Assembly (NCBI GenBank): GCA_947172415.1 | Contig: OX359193.1 | Location: 8,457,501 to 8,521,500, forward strand | Source of the DNA: Chondrosia reniformis | Taxonomy: Eukaryota > Porifera > Demospongiae > Chondrillida > Chondrillidae | DNA length: 64,000 nt | Reading direction: 5' to 3' | Shown here: positions 48,301-59,184 of the stretch, one piece after another | Layout: each line of letters opens with the position of its first letter | Position numbering within the stretch: the stretch's first letter is position 1 | Translations under genes and position numbers: made by a program | Notes under the pieces: generated by a model | Databases searched by the model: none | What the model was told of the DNA's origin: nothing | The model's input: the letters and a program-made list of their open reading frames with translations, nothing else

Positions 48301-51300
48301 TGAATACCAGTCCAAAGAATCATTTCATATAGTATTATCTCTGTCAACAAGTTGTCAGGTCTCACACTCATAGGCTTCAGATGTACATACATAAAACCTC
48401 TTTGCTCTTTTGAAACTTTTTGAATTAAAAGTTTATGTCAGTTTATTTGCCAGGGTGGTAGTGCCCTGTTTACAAAGCCACACTCAGAAGTTGGCTATGT
48501 ATGCAAAAACCAATTTTCTAAGTCGTCATCCACTCTACTCTTTGTGCCAATGTGAGGCTTCTAAGTCAGTCGTCCATCCACTCTATAGTCAGCACAGGAT
48601 GACTGTGTACTGGCATATACAAAGATCTACTACAAAACACTTGTGGTTCAAAAATTATCTTAAATCAGCTAATTGCAGGTGAATGTTTACATTCTTGGTG
48701 CAATAAATACGATATACGTATATACAGTACAAGTTACAATAATATACGTTCCCTGGACAGCAGTTATTTCACACACAAAATAACGACTTGTGTGACATAC
48801 CCACATTCGTACATACCAGTATAATGTAAAAGGGTTTAAAGTAAACAGACATACAATATAACCTGTATACCATATAACCACAGCCTTTGATCCAGTATTT
48901 GGGTTTTCCCCAATTACACACTATCTGACTTACAGGAAGTCTGGATCCAGCATTCTGGCTAGGATTAGTGCACCTCTCCTCTCGTGTTGAGGACTAAACT
49001 GGCCACTCCATATGTACAGCTCCTCTCCAGTGTAGGCAATGAAGCTGTGACTGGAGTGCAGGGAGGAGGAGAGGGCAGGAACCTATAAACACAAACAACA
49101 AGGACCTTTCAATGGAACCTTGCTGGCTCAATGTTACATACATGAAATGACACTCAGCAGGTAGTGATTTGAGTGCACTCTTTAAAGTCTTATTACTTTA
49201 CTTCCAACAATTAGTTGTTACCTCTCTCGCACTGACTCTCAAGGCTGATGATCCAGAAACATGATATAAATGTTTGCTACCTTCCTCCTATGTGAAAGGT
49301 CATGTGTTTGTCACATGAAAATCATGTTGCAGTCACATGACAGTCCTTAGTGTATATGTACCTTTGGTGTATTTTGAATAATAAGTTTTCCTTTAAAAAT
49401 GTTGAGAAACCTCTCAACCTCCCTTCCTTCAGGTATCACCATCTGACATTGAAAGAATATAGGTAGGTAGGATAGGATATGGGAGTGAGGATATGGGAGT
49501 GAGGATATGGGAGTGAGGATATGCATGGAAAATGAAGCATCTTCAGCGACAATGATATGAGAAATGTAGGCAATTAGACTCACATTTAGCACTCCTCCAT
49601 CGAGACCCTTCAAGTGGTCCTGACATACAGTGTTGTCACTGAGGAATACTTTATGAGTCACGTCAGATCCTACCCACAGGAACACCTCATGTTGCTTTCC
49701 TTTGGTAGAGAACTGCAAGAGGTAGCAGTGAGATGAGTGAAAGAACCCAAACTGGTCCAAAGGAATGAGTATCTTCTCTCTGCCTTCAATCTTCCAGATC
49801 TGCATGCACAATACAGAGTTTATGATACATTTTACAAGTGGTACCTCCAAGTTAGGAGAAGCTGATATGTAATTGAGAGGGTTTTACTCTTCAGTGTACC
49901 TTCAGTCTGCCAGCACTGCTGTAGTGGATGGGGTCCTGGGCTTTCCCTGTGAGGTGGAGCTCTGATGCCATGGAAACAAGATGAAGATTTGCATGCGGCC
50001 ATGTTGGAAATAGACTAGTGAACTCTTGTGGCTCTCCATATTTGGTTGCTATGGTGACAGATATCCATTCTGGGAGCCCATGTTGAAGTATAAAGTCCTG
50101 CAGAGTAAAATAGGAAGTTGTGGTTTGCACATGTACATACGTATATATTTGGAAAGGTTACCTTGGCAATGGAAAACACATTCACGTCATCCATATCCCA
50201 TACCGAGGGTACAACCCTAACAAATATTTTGGTGGGCGTGTATAGTAGAAAAATGTTGCCTTCAGTGACTGAGAAATAGTTCAATGTTTCCTCATGAAAG
50301 GCACCAGTGGAGTATCTGCAGACACAGTTACACAGTCAGTATATCTGATAAATGTATTTGAATTACAGTACTTCACTTCTGGTGTAGTGAGAATGTGTTT
50401 GAGATGTAGCACTATATGGGACAGCAAGACCTACAGCAATGTTCAGTGCTGATCTTACCTGTACAGCTGCAGAATACTGCTGTCTATCTTTGGAGCATAA
50501 AGGTCAGCTTTGTAGTTTGATGGGAAGAGCTTGTCAAAATTAATTTGGAAGAATGGTGACTCGTGACCTTTGACCTTTGGAAGAAGTTAAAATAGCTTTA
50601 CAGCATGTGGTTCCCTCGATCGTACCGATAAGCTTTACAGCATATTAACTACAAAGATTACACAAGTACTGACTGACCTCGATATGGAGCAAAGGCCTTC
50701 CAGGAAGAACCTTCATCATCTTCTTTACAGCCCAACACATGCCGGAGGAGGGCACCTGTAACAAGTGGAATAGTAGGTCAGTTACTCCACATGAAGGTGG
50801 ATTATCAACAATGTCATTTACCAGCTGTTTTGTCCAGATAAACAGTTGTGGTTGAGGAGGATAAGCACATTCAACTAACACACAAATGTAGTCATTGTCT
50901 TCTAAAGGGAAATATTGTGTCATTGCTACCTCATCTACTGAAAATTCCTATAAATAATTAAAAGTATATATATGTGTAAAATATATGTGGCATAACAAGT
51001 TATGAAGCATAATTTAAATACATACTAAGGTGTTAGTAGACATACTTGAACTTTGAATATTATAGGCTCTATAGTTCCGCTGATGACATGAGCTTGTAAT
51101 CTCCTCTCCAGATCATCTGTTGGCTGTGGACAGTAAGTGAGCTCCTGAGCAGTCTTCTCTGCAAGCTTTATTTCGTCTTCTTCGTACTGTGCCTTGACCT
51201 TTTGCAGGTAGCGACTGTCAGCACTGTGGACAAAGGACCCCAGCATAGTAGCAGTGGATGGAGAGTTGGGTCTTTCTAAAGGTGCTTTGCCTCGTTCAGT

Positions 51301-54300
51301 ACTGGTGAACATTAAGGGGGAAATTCCATCCGATCTTACTTGATCCTCCGACGAAGACGGTCTCCTGGGTGAGCTGGCAGATATCCTCTTCAGAGGCGTC
51401 AGCACATCACTATCTTCTGCCTCCTTGCTCTCCTTGATGACAGCTTTCTCCATTTTCTCTGCAGTTCTGCTATCTTGTTTAACCGGTTGCTTATGTGCAT
51501 CCTGTAGAGGCATGGGTTGTTGCGTAATTTGTATTTGTGTAACTTCCTCTTCCTGTCGAGGCATCTCTTTTTCTACTACTTCCTGTTTAGGATCATCATT
51601 TTGTTTGTCTGCAATGCCACTGATTGTTTCTAGCTCATTTGCTAAGTACTGCTTTTCCACTGATTCATTCGGCTGTCCCCTAGGAGGGGACATTGGCAAG
51701 GTTAAATGCTTGGTGGGTGTGGGTTTCAGATGAGTGGGTGTGTCTGGTGGGCTGACAGACTCAAATTGAGCAGCTAGTCTCAGAACACTAGAGTTGGATC
51801 TTTTCATTCCTTCGGAATTAGATGGTGTACCAACATCTTCTGTATTTGTGACAGATAGCTTGCTCTTTGCTCCAGTTTTAGCTGGAGTATTTCCCTGAGA
51901 GGCACTCAGCTGATCAAGATTGATGTTCACAACACTACTAGATCTCACATCATCACCAATGTCCACCTCTAGTTTGACTCGCGAATCCCCTTGAACAACT
52001 TTTGGTGAAATAAGAGAAGTCCTCTTGACTTCTGTTGGGGTAGGATCATCTTCCTCTGGAATTTCAAGTGAGCGTTTAGCTAGCTTAGTTTGAAACTCTT
52101 CTGCAAGTTGTCGAGATAATCTTTTTGCTTTGATCTCCTGTTGCCTGGCTGTTGGTGATTGAGGTTTTATTTCAACTCCAAAATCATCAAATCGGATAGG
52201 TTTCTTCTTTGGCACTGTAGGCTCCTCCGTGTCACTCACTTCAGGGGATGACAAATCAGAATCTCTAAATTGACTGAGTCGCTTGTTGTATAGCCTGCCA
52301 GTCTTGACAAACTCCACACTAACACCTTTGTCGGGTGTCCTTGGTGTGATGGTAGTCGAGTTTCTCTTCCCCATTCCTTCCCTGATAACAATCTTCTCTG
52401 AGCTCGGCTGCCTGGGTCTTAGAGGTTTAACCTGTTGTCTTCTTTGGACAGGAGTGGAAATGGGACATGGACTATCATCAGATTCTACTGCAGATTGTGT
52501 TGCTTCTGGCATCTTCATCTCCCCTTCTTTTATCTGCTGCACCTCATTCTCAGTCTGCTGCACCTCATTCTCAGTCTGCTGCACCTCATTCTCAGTCTGC
52601 TGCACCTCATTCTCAGTCTGCTGCACCTCATTCTCAGTCTGCTGCACCTCATTCTCTCTCTGCTGCACCTCATTCTCAGTCTGCTGCACCTCATTCTCAG
52701 TCTGCTGCACCTCATTCTCTATTTGCTGCACCTCATTCTCATTAGTCCTTTCTCTGTTCTTTGCAACCAAATGTTGTCCTGCTAGTTCAGGAGGTATTTC
52801 AGTCTCTGACTCTAGTTTGGGCTTGATATCTGCTTGAGTGGACACTGCAAGTTCTTCTGATACTGGACCATCTGTGGCTAGTCCATCAATTTCTTCTGTC
52901 ACAATTTTGCTTATTCTTGGTCTCTTGACTTCAACCACTTGAATATCTCCTTGATCCAATGGAATATCTAAGACCGGAGTTAGTGAAGCCCTTTCTTGGG
53001 GAGGTTTTGCAGTAGGGATTGTACTAGCTGGACCATAAGGGTCAGGAGCTGATACAGGTGATTGCACAATAGGGGTTGTACTAGCTGGACCATAAGGGTC
53101 AGGAGCTGATACAGGTGATTGCACAATAGGCTTTGATTTTCCTTTCCATCCAAAAAAGCCTTTCTTCTTAGCAACGTTGTGTCCCTTTACATCTTCCTCT
53201 ATAACCACCGGACTATTCTGAACAGACTTGTCCTTTGATTTAGTTGGTGTCTTTTTCTTCGCCTTGGCAGGTGTAGTTTTCTTTGACTTGGCAGGTGTCT
53301 CCCCCTTTGGTGTATCTGGTGTTTTCTTTGATGTATTTGGAGCCTCCTTTGATGTATCTGGTGCATCTTTGGCAGGTAATTTGGTTCTCTTTAACCATTT
53401 GATGAGTCTATGACCTTTGGACTCTTTTGTCTCTTCATGACTCCTATCTATGTATGAAGGCCTTTCATAAGCTAATGGAGATGTAGAAGGATCCATATTC
53501 AAGTCAACCAGATCCGGTAGGTCTTCATAAGAGTCGCCAAACACCTCCCTTTCCTTCTTGATGGCATTGGAGATAAGATTTGATGAAGGTCCTAAATCCT
53601 GTTTCCTTGCAGGTTGCTTAGCAAGGTGTAAATCTGAGGTGGGCGGAGTGCTGAAGAGATCTGGACTTAGGGCAGGTCTCTGCCTTAGTGATAGACCTGG
53701 GTCCCCAAAGAGAGCTTTGTAGGACTTTGTTGTAGAAGGTCTGGAACCCATTAAGTTAGATTTCCAAGTTGCCCTCTCTGATGTTGTATCTTCCTGTTCC
53801 AAGAGCTGCTTCAATCCTGGTACAGGTATATGGACCTGGAGGAGGAGATAAAGTAAAATGCAGAGTCCTATAGTGTGATATACCATATAATATAATCCTA
53901 TAGTATGATGATATACTTATACTATATAATATGGAGTCCTATACTGTGATATAATTGACTCACTCCTTCTTTAGTTGCTTCTTGCCATATTTCCTCTCTT
54001 TTCTCTTCACTAACTCCTGCAAGCAAATTAATTTCAAATTCTCTTTGTTGCACTTCCAAACTTTGTTTCTATATAGACAATTGTACACATGTAAATTACA
54101 ATATGAAGAATATCTTAATGCATTGAATACTGACACTTACTTGGTTAAGCTGATGTTCCTGATACTGCCCAGTACTGGAAGACTCTTGAGAAATAATAAT
54201 TCTCTATAAAACAAGGTATATTCATTTAATAAAATATATCGTATATTTATTAAATGATGATAATCACTTGATTTATTGCGGCCTCTTGATTTCCTCTAAT

Positions 54301-56224
54301 TTTTGAAGATTCAGGAAAAGCAGATTTCTATGGTATTGAGAAGTTAGATCTGAAGATATCCCAAAGGCAGGCAAGGCTGCAACATTTACTAACCATAACG
54401 TCGGAGTTGCTCTTAAAGAGTGCCTTTAAGCATTCTGTCTGCTGGCTATCCTTAGCCAGGTCAATGGGTCTGAGGCCACTGCTATCAGCCAGCGTCACGT
54501 CACCACCATGCCTTATGAGCACCTTAAGGGCATCCAGCTACGTATGTACAGAGACAGAGTGATGGCCAGAAAACAAATAGTGCAACATGCAGCTAAACAC
54601 CACATGTATATGTTATAAAGTTTCAGGCATAATACGTATATAGAGCAATTGGAACATTTGTACCTCGCCTTGTTCTGCTGCATCGTGGAGTGGTGTGCCC
54701 CCCAGCTTGTCTTTGTCATGGGGTGTGGCTCCGTGTGACATCAGCCATTCTAGGCATTCAACTCTGCCTCCGGCTGCAGCAAAGTGAGTGGGTGTGGCAC
54801 CATCACCTGATTTCATCCGCGGGGAGACCCCAGCAAAGTCAACCAGCCACCTCAGACATTCCAACTGTCCAGCTTGGGCTGCGGCATGGATCGGTGCCAT
54901 ACCATCAGAGGCAGGAAGTAGGGGATCTCCCCTGGCATTCAGAACCAGCCACTTTAAGCTTTCCAAACTAGTAAAAGACAAGTTACACATATGCATGAGA
55001 TGAACATACACAGGCAAAGTGATTGGCTTAGTCTAGTATGGTACCATATGGTGAGGTAGCACAATGTATGGACATAGTGTGTAATAATTCCATTACTGTA
55101 TACATACTCTGTTAATAAGCTCAACTAAGATAGCTCCATTACCTTCCATCCTGTGCTGCAAAGTAAACTGGAGTGGCATCGTGTGCAGTCAGCTCATTCG
55201 GAATATAGTTAGGATGCTGGGTCAGATACTGAAGACATTCTAGTTGATCTAAAAGCAGACAAATCCTTCATAAATTGGTTGAGATACAGTGGATAAGTTA
55301 AGTGCATCAAATTTCATAATTAATGAGCATATAGAAAGGTGAAATTCTAATACAATGCTGTAGAAAGTACAGGCTAGTTATTATTTAAATGATACAAGAA
55401 ATTGAAAGTTATATGTGTAAAACAGTTGCATCACCACTTGAATAGCTGGAGAGCAGCTAACTTGACTGCAATAACCAGCTACATCGTTTTTGTAACTTTA
55501 AGATGCGCAAAGTGATATTTGAAATGAATTGGTATACCTCTAGCTGCACACAAGTGAATTGGAGTGACTTTGTTTCCTCCTCTTTGGCTTGGGGAACAGC
55601 CTCCTTCTCTCAATAACCACTTGACCACTGGCAAGCGACCGAATCTACAGGCAATGTGTAGCACTGTAGCTCCCTCTTCTGTTTGATCCGAGGCTGTGCA
55701 TTTGGTGCTCTGCAGCAGATAGATCAGACACTCCAGGTGTCCCATTGCGGCAGCATCGTGAGCAGCCGTCATGCCTCCCTGGATGGAGGGCAAAAGAAGA
55801 AAACAATTGGCTTATGTAGACTGCAACTCGTGGCCGCCATGCCAAGCTATATAAAGAAGTACTCGTTGAAGTGGCTTATGTGCACGAGTTCGGTTTAAAG
55901 GATGTTCATGCAAGATACGTATGTAGGATTCCGACCCTCCCCCCGTACACACCCCTTTCTCAGCACTGCATCTGGACTAACCTGGGACATAGCATTGGTA
56001 GATATGCCGCTATTTTCAACAAGCCATTTCAAACAGGTAATATGCCCGTATCTGGCTGCATAGTGGATTGGGGTAGCTCCGAAATTGTCTCTTTCGTTGA
56101 ACACTCCAAGCTCTCGATACGCCAAAATGAGACACTTTTCGTGTCCCAGCCTTGCTGCCTGGATACCAGGCGTAGTAGACGAGCTGCATTCGGTACATAG
56201 GTCTACCTTCTTCTTGCGTACCAT
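45364..56224 (-). CDS. Large ankyrin - gelsolin/villin - RA - PH protein
   Basis: Predicted actin-linked scaffold. Start ATG at 56224 (MVRKKKVDLCTECSSSTTPG). Exons 56224-55982, 55778-55538, about 55248-55142, about 54970-54664 and 54539-54388 encode roughly eight ankyrin repeats resembling espin (GATPIHYAARYGHITCLKWL; LGGTPLHDAAEQGE). Three short exons without any methionine (54330-53970) bridge in phase 0 to a 2.8-kb exon (about 53835-51045). This is low-complexity, proline/serine/lysine-rich, with a NEVQQTE heptad array. Gelsolin/villin repeats follow (IWKIEGREKILIPLDQFGFF; ELYIWSGQFSPQHERRG; ETEDFWDTIGGKGPHPY), then a Ras-association-like domain (ERIVEDHETIGSIVAAW) and a PH-like domain (KPKDSVIFSAGDETTLNNWI). 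It ends EALHRYEEERVFEHSLV..TTDL at TGA 45366-45364. There is no villin headpiece. All junctions checked keep frame, but fusion of two adjacent genes by my model remains possible. Confidence 0.65.
52530..52745 (-). repeat. Coding 21-bp minisatellite (NEVQQTE heptads)
   Basis: Ten tandem 21-bp units encode NEVQQTE with variants NEVQQIE and NEVQQRE. A seven-residue period with spaced V and polar residues would suit an extended helix or weak coiled coil. It lies inside the 2.8-kb exon of the large minus-strand gene. Confidence 0.9.
53016..53135 (-). repeat. Coding 57-bp tandem duplication
   Basis: The peptide PIVQSPVSAPDPYGPAST occurs twice in succession in the disordered region of the large minus-strand gene; the DNA copies are nearly identical. 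Confidence 0.85.
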
Positions 56225-56409
56225 CGCGTTCTACAGGCAGTGTTTCGAATCTGTAACTTCGAAGTAAGGGGGCGTTTCTGCTAATTTTTATGCATCAGAT
56301 TATTTATAAAACTATGAATACAATTAATATATACAGCTGCAAGTCAAAAAGATCTCTAAAGTGGTCAAACAGTAAAATAGTACTTGGGAAGTCTCTAGGT
56401 TCCATATAG

Positions 56410-58027
56410 TCAATCATTGTTCTTCCTTTTGGCTACCAAATAAGGAAGTCCTAAGCATGTCTGCAGAATTACCATAAATTTATATTAAAACAATCAGTTT
56501 AAGCTCAAACTCATCTTTTTGGTCTACTGACCTTGAAGGCAGTGTTCCGACCCAACACTTCCATGCGAGTCCTGGAGCTAACTAGAATGTGGAAGTAGGA
56601 TCCAAGTCCTGCCAGGACATGCCACCAGGAGTGGAACTGGGCCACAAACCCGCCATTAAAGGGAAGACCCTTACGAAAATCTCTAAAAAAACATTGTAGT
56701 CAGTAGAGGATACATTGAGGGAATTGCTCTAGCAGTTACCTGATTGAAGTACAAAAGTTGTTGTCAATGAGCCACAGCACAAAGGCAAATGTATACCTAA
56801 AAGGAATAGCTTCAGTTCAATGAAGTAAGCAATTCATTTCTAGCTAGCCACTACTCATAATTACGTACAATGACACTCCAAATATTGCCCACCAGAGGTA
56901 GCGACACTGGTGGTCATACTTCCAGAGACTGTAGAATCCTATCGTGGTAATACCAACCACAAGAACAGAATAGGCAATCTAACAACCAAACAAGACTGGA
57001 GATGATACATAGTCTCAACGAATGTACTTCTTCTCTTTGACCCCTCCCCCACTTAACGACACACCTACCTCATGAAAGGTTGGATCCCTAATGACCAAGT
57101 ACACCTAAAGGACATGCAATACTAATAAATGAGCATATAACGGTTGTCATGGTAACGCACTATGGCCACGACAGCTATGTAGAGGCCCAGTCCCACCGCT
57201 GCCAAATAACCTTGCTTTGATATCCTATTGTACTCTCCGCCCATTTCAAACCTCAAAAGGAGAGATGATACATGCAAAGCAAATGGAGGCAGACGTGCAG
57301 TTCAGTTTATAAATCATTGAGCTCAATATGCAAAGGAGGTAGAGAATAACACCATTTTCCTACATACTACATTCACTCTACAGTAAAAGGCCCATAGGGA
57401 ACTGATGAGGATACAAGAGTCTTCTCTGTATTCTTCTGCTCCACTGACACACACATCTGCTGCACTACATTATTATAAACTACATTCACTGCACTACACT
57501 GCACTATACATACTGTTACCTTAGTAGCAGTCAACTTACAGACAATACAGCATATTTCCACATGTAACAAGCATTGGCAATTCATCTAAAAGCTGCACAA
57601 GATACACATTCTTAATGTCAGTGCTGCAGTACTTCGTTTGAGAGAAGTACTTACTTGCATCTCGTACAGAAGTGTGCAGTGAAACATCCAGGATCCCAGA
57701 CCGACTGACAGCAGTGAAAGGTACGTCATCGTGTATCTCGGCTCGAGACGGTCTCGCTGACATCTGTACAGTCCTACCAACGGCGGGACAATCATAAATA
57801 CGTTGCTAATCGTATTCCCTGCAAAATATCGTACCAACATAACGACCCCAGTCTATCGCATTGCATTATCAGATACTGCAACTTCATCTGTTGCAGATCG
57901 TGGACTTACAGAACTCGGCTACATAGAAGGAGACAATGTAGTTCTCTTCGCACCAGTCCAGTGTAGAGGTACTGCGGCCCCAAAATCCAATTTTAGGATC
58001 GGGATCTGCGTGGATTGAGGGCGCCAT
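56410..58027 (-). CDS. ACER3: Alkaline ceramidase (ACER3-like)
   Basis: Seven-pass membrane hydrolase of the ER/Golgi that cleaves ceramide to sphingosine and fatty acid. Start at 58027 ([17 protein letters not shown]). Family residues visible: [10 protein letters not shown] ... VAEFWN, which binds calcium, and the zinc histidines in [14 protein letters not shown] and [17 protein letters not shown]. Also [17 protein letters not shown] and a short C-terminus [12 protein letters not shown] ending at TGA 56412-56410. About nine exons, all short. The gene lies 185 bp upstream of the ankyrin-gelsolin gene on the same strand. One intron carries an interspersed repeat (57348-57450), another an X-box-like GTTGTCATGGTAAC. 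ACER3 is the closest of the ACER family by the N-terminal region. Confidence 0.9.
57348..57450 (+). repeat. Short interspersed repeat, copy C
   Basis: Begins AACACCATTTTCCTACATAC and ends GTATTCTTCTGCTCCACTGA; related to 20496-20580 and 41836-41951. Located in an ACER3 intron. Confidence 0.75.
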
Positions 58028-58274
58028 ATTTTCAATTGAGTAATTTCGTCAAGTATTCATTAGGTGTATCAATTACGTTAAAGCAAGCTATTAAAGCACA
58101 GTCAAGAATTATATTACATTTATATAAATATAATATAAGTATAATGGTACATCGATAAGCACCAGCTCAGCTTACAAACTCCGTACACATAGCTGTGTTA
58201 AAGTAGCCGTAATAAAATAGAACACCTTAGTTATTTCTTTCGCTCAGCGAATGGCAAAAGGGAAAGGAAAGAGA

Positions 58275-58645
58275 CTGACAGTTAAGGGGTCCAGGTGTCT
58301 GCCAATTGTCCTATGCCCATCTTATAAGCTTGCCGGTGCTTAAGTCACTTTTTGCTCTAAGCACCGGCAAGCCCCACACTGACAGTTAAGGGGTCCAGTT
58401 GTCTGCCAACTGTCCTACGTCCATCTTATAAGCTTGCCGGTGCTTAAGTCACTTTTTGCTCTAAGCACCGGCAAGCCCCAAACTGACAGTTAAGGGGGTC
58501 TAGTTGTCTGCCAACTGTCCTACGTCCATCTTATAAGCTTGCCGGTGCTTAAGTCACTTTTTGCTCTAAGCACTGGCAAGCCCCAAACTGACAGTTAAGG
58601 GGTCCAGGTGTCTGCCAACTGTCCTGCGCCCATCTTATAGGCTTG
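58275..58645 (+). repeat. 104-bp tandem array, each unit with a 15-bp stem hairpin
   Basis: Units start at CTGACAGTTAAG in 58275, 58379, 58483 and 58588 (the last partial). The first three contain GCTTGCCGGTGCTTA, a 15-nt loop, and TAAGCACCGGCAAGC at 58328-58372, 58432-58476 and 58537-58581. The third has one stem change (CACTGG). The fourth unit loses the right arm. Confidence 0.92.
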
Positions 58646-58777
58646 CCGGTGGATAGAATTTACTGTGACTCCGGTACCGGCACTGTAGCCACTGTGTTTC
58701 AATTAATGGTTCATATATGGGCATAATTGGTATATGGCATGTAATCTGTATCAAAATTAGCCCAGTTACGAGGTTGG

Positions 58778-58912
58778 TATGCCATTACTATCTAATTTAT
58801 GTCATCATGCTAACTAATGATTTTATGATCTCCTGAATCCATGGTATATATGATTCAGGAGATCATAAAATCATTATTTAGCGTGATAATGTAAATTAGA
58901 TAGTAAGGCATA
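58778..58912. mobile_element. Foldback MITE-like element, about 131 bp with TA flanks
   Basis: Two arms of about 60 bp are near-perfect inverted repeats. The left starts TGCCATTACTATCTAATTTA; the right ends TAAATTAGATAGTAAGGCA. The inner arms meet at CTGAATC-CATGGTATATAT-GATTCAG. TA dinucleotides flank both ends, consistent with a Tc1/mariner-type target duplication. No coding capacity. Confidence 0.8.
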
Positions 58913-59184
58913 TGTTGTTAAAGAGATCACTAGTGCTCTCTTTTGTTGCTATAGTGAATCATGAGAGTAATACCTGCCGATTAGCTGAATACTTACTTAG
59001 ATAACCCACACACTTGTAATGTCTCTAATGTGATGTGAAGTTTATGAGGTCACATGACGTCATAACCCAACCCTAAAGAGGTGTGTTAATTGAGCCTATT
59101 GGGGTGGTTTTTCTCAGTTGGTCCAGTTACTTGTTGAAAATCCGTCGTGTATCCAATCGCACGTTAGAATTGTTCCAGTGAGGT

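Larger units (their letters stand above)
58028..59184. other. Divergent intergenic spacer between ACER3 and the DOCK gene
   Basis: 1.16 kb without coding content. It contains the hairpin array (58275-58645) and a foldback element (58778-58912). Promoters for both flanking genes should be at its two ends. Confidence 0.5.

Noticed and set aside
52283-52837. Plus-strand ORF of 184 residues with CCTSFSV repeats
   Set aside because: Shadow of the minus-strand coding exon with the NEVQQTE array; no start or splice context and no plus-strand gene around it.
58275-58645. CRISPR array
   Set aside because: The units are contiguous 104-bp tandem repeats without unique spacers, and the genome is clearly eukaryotic.
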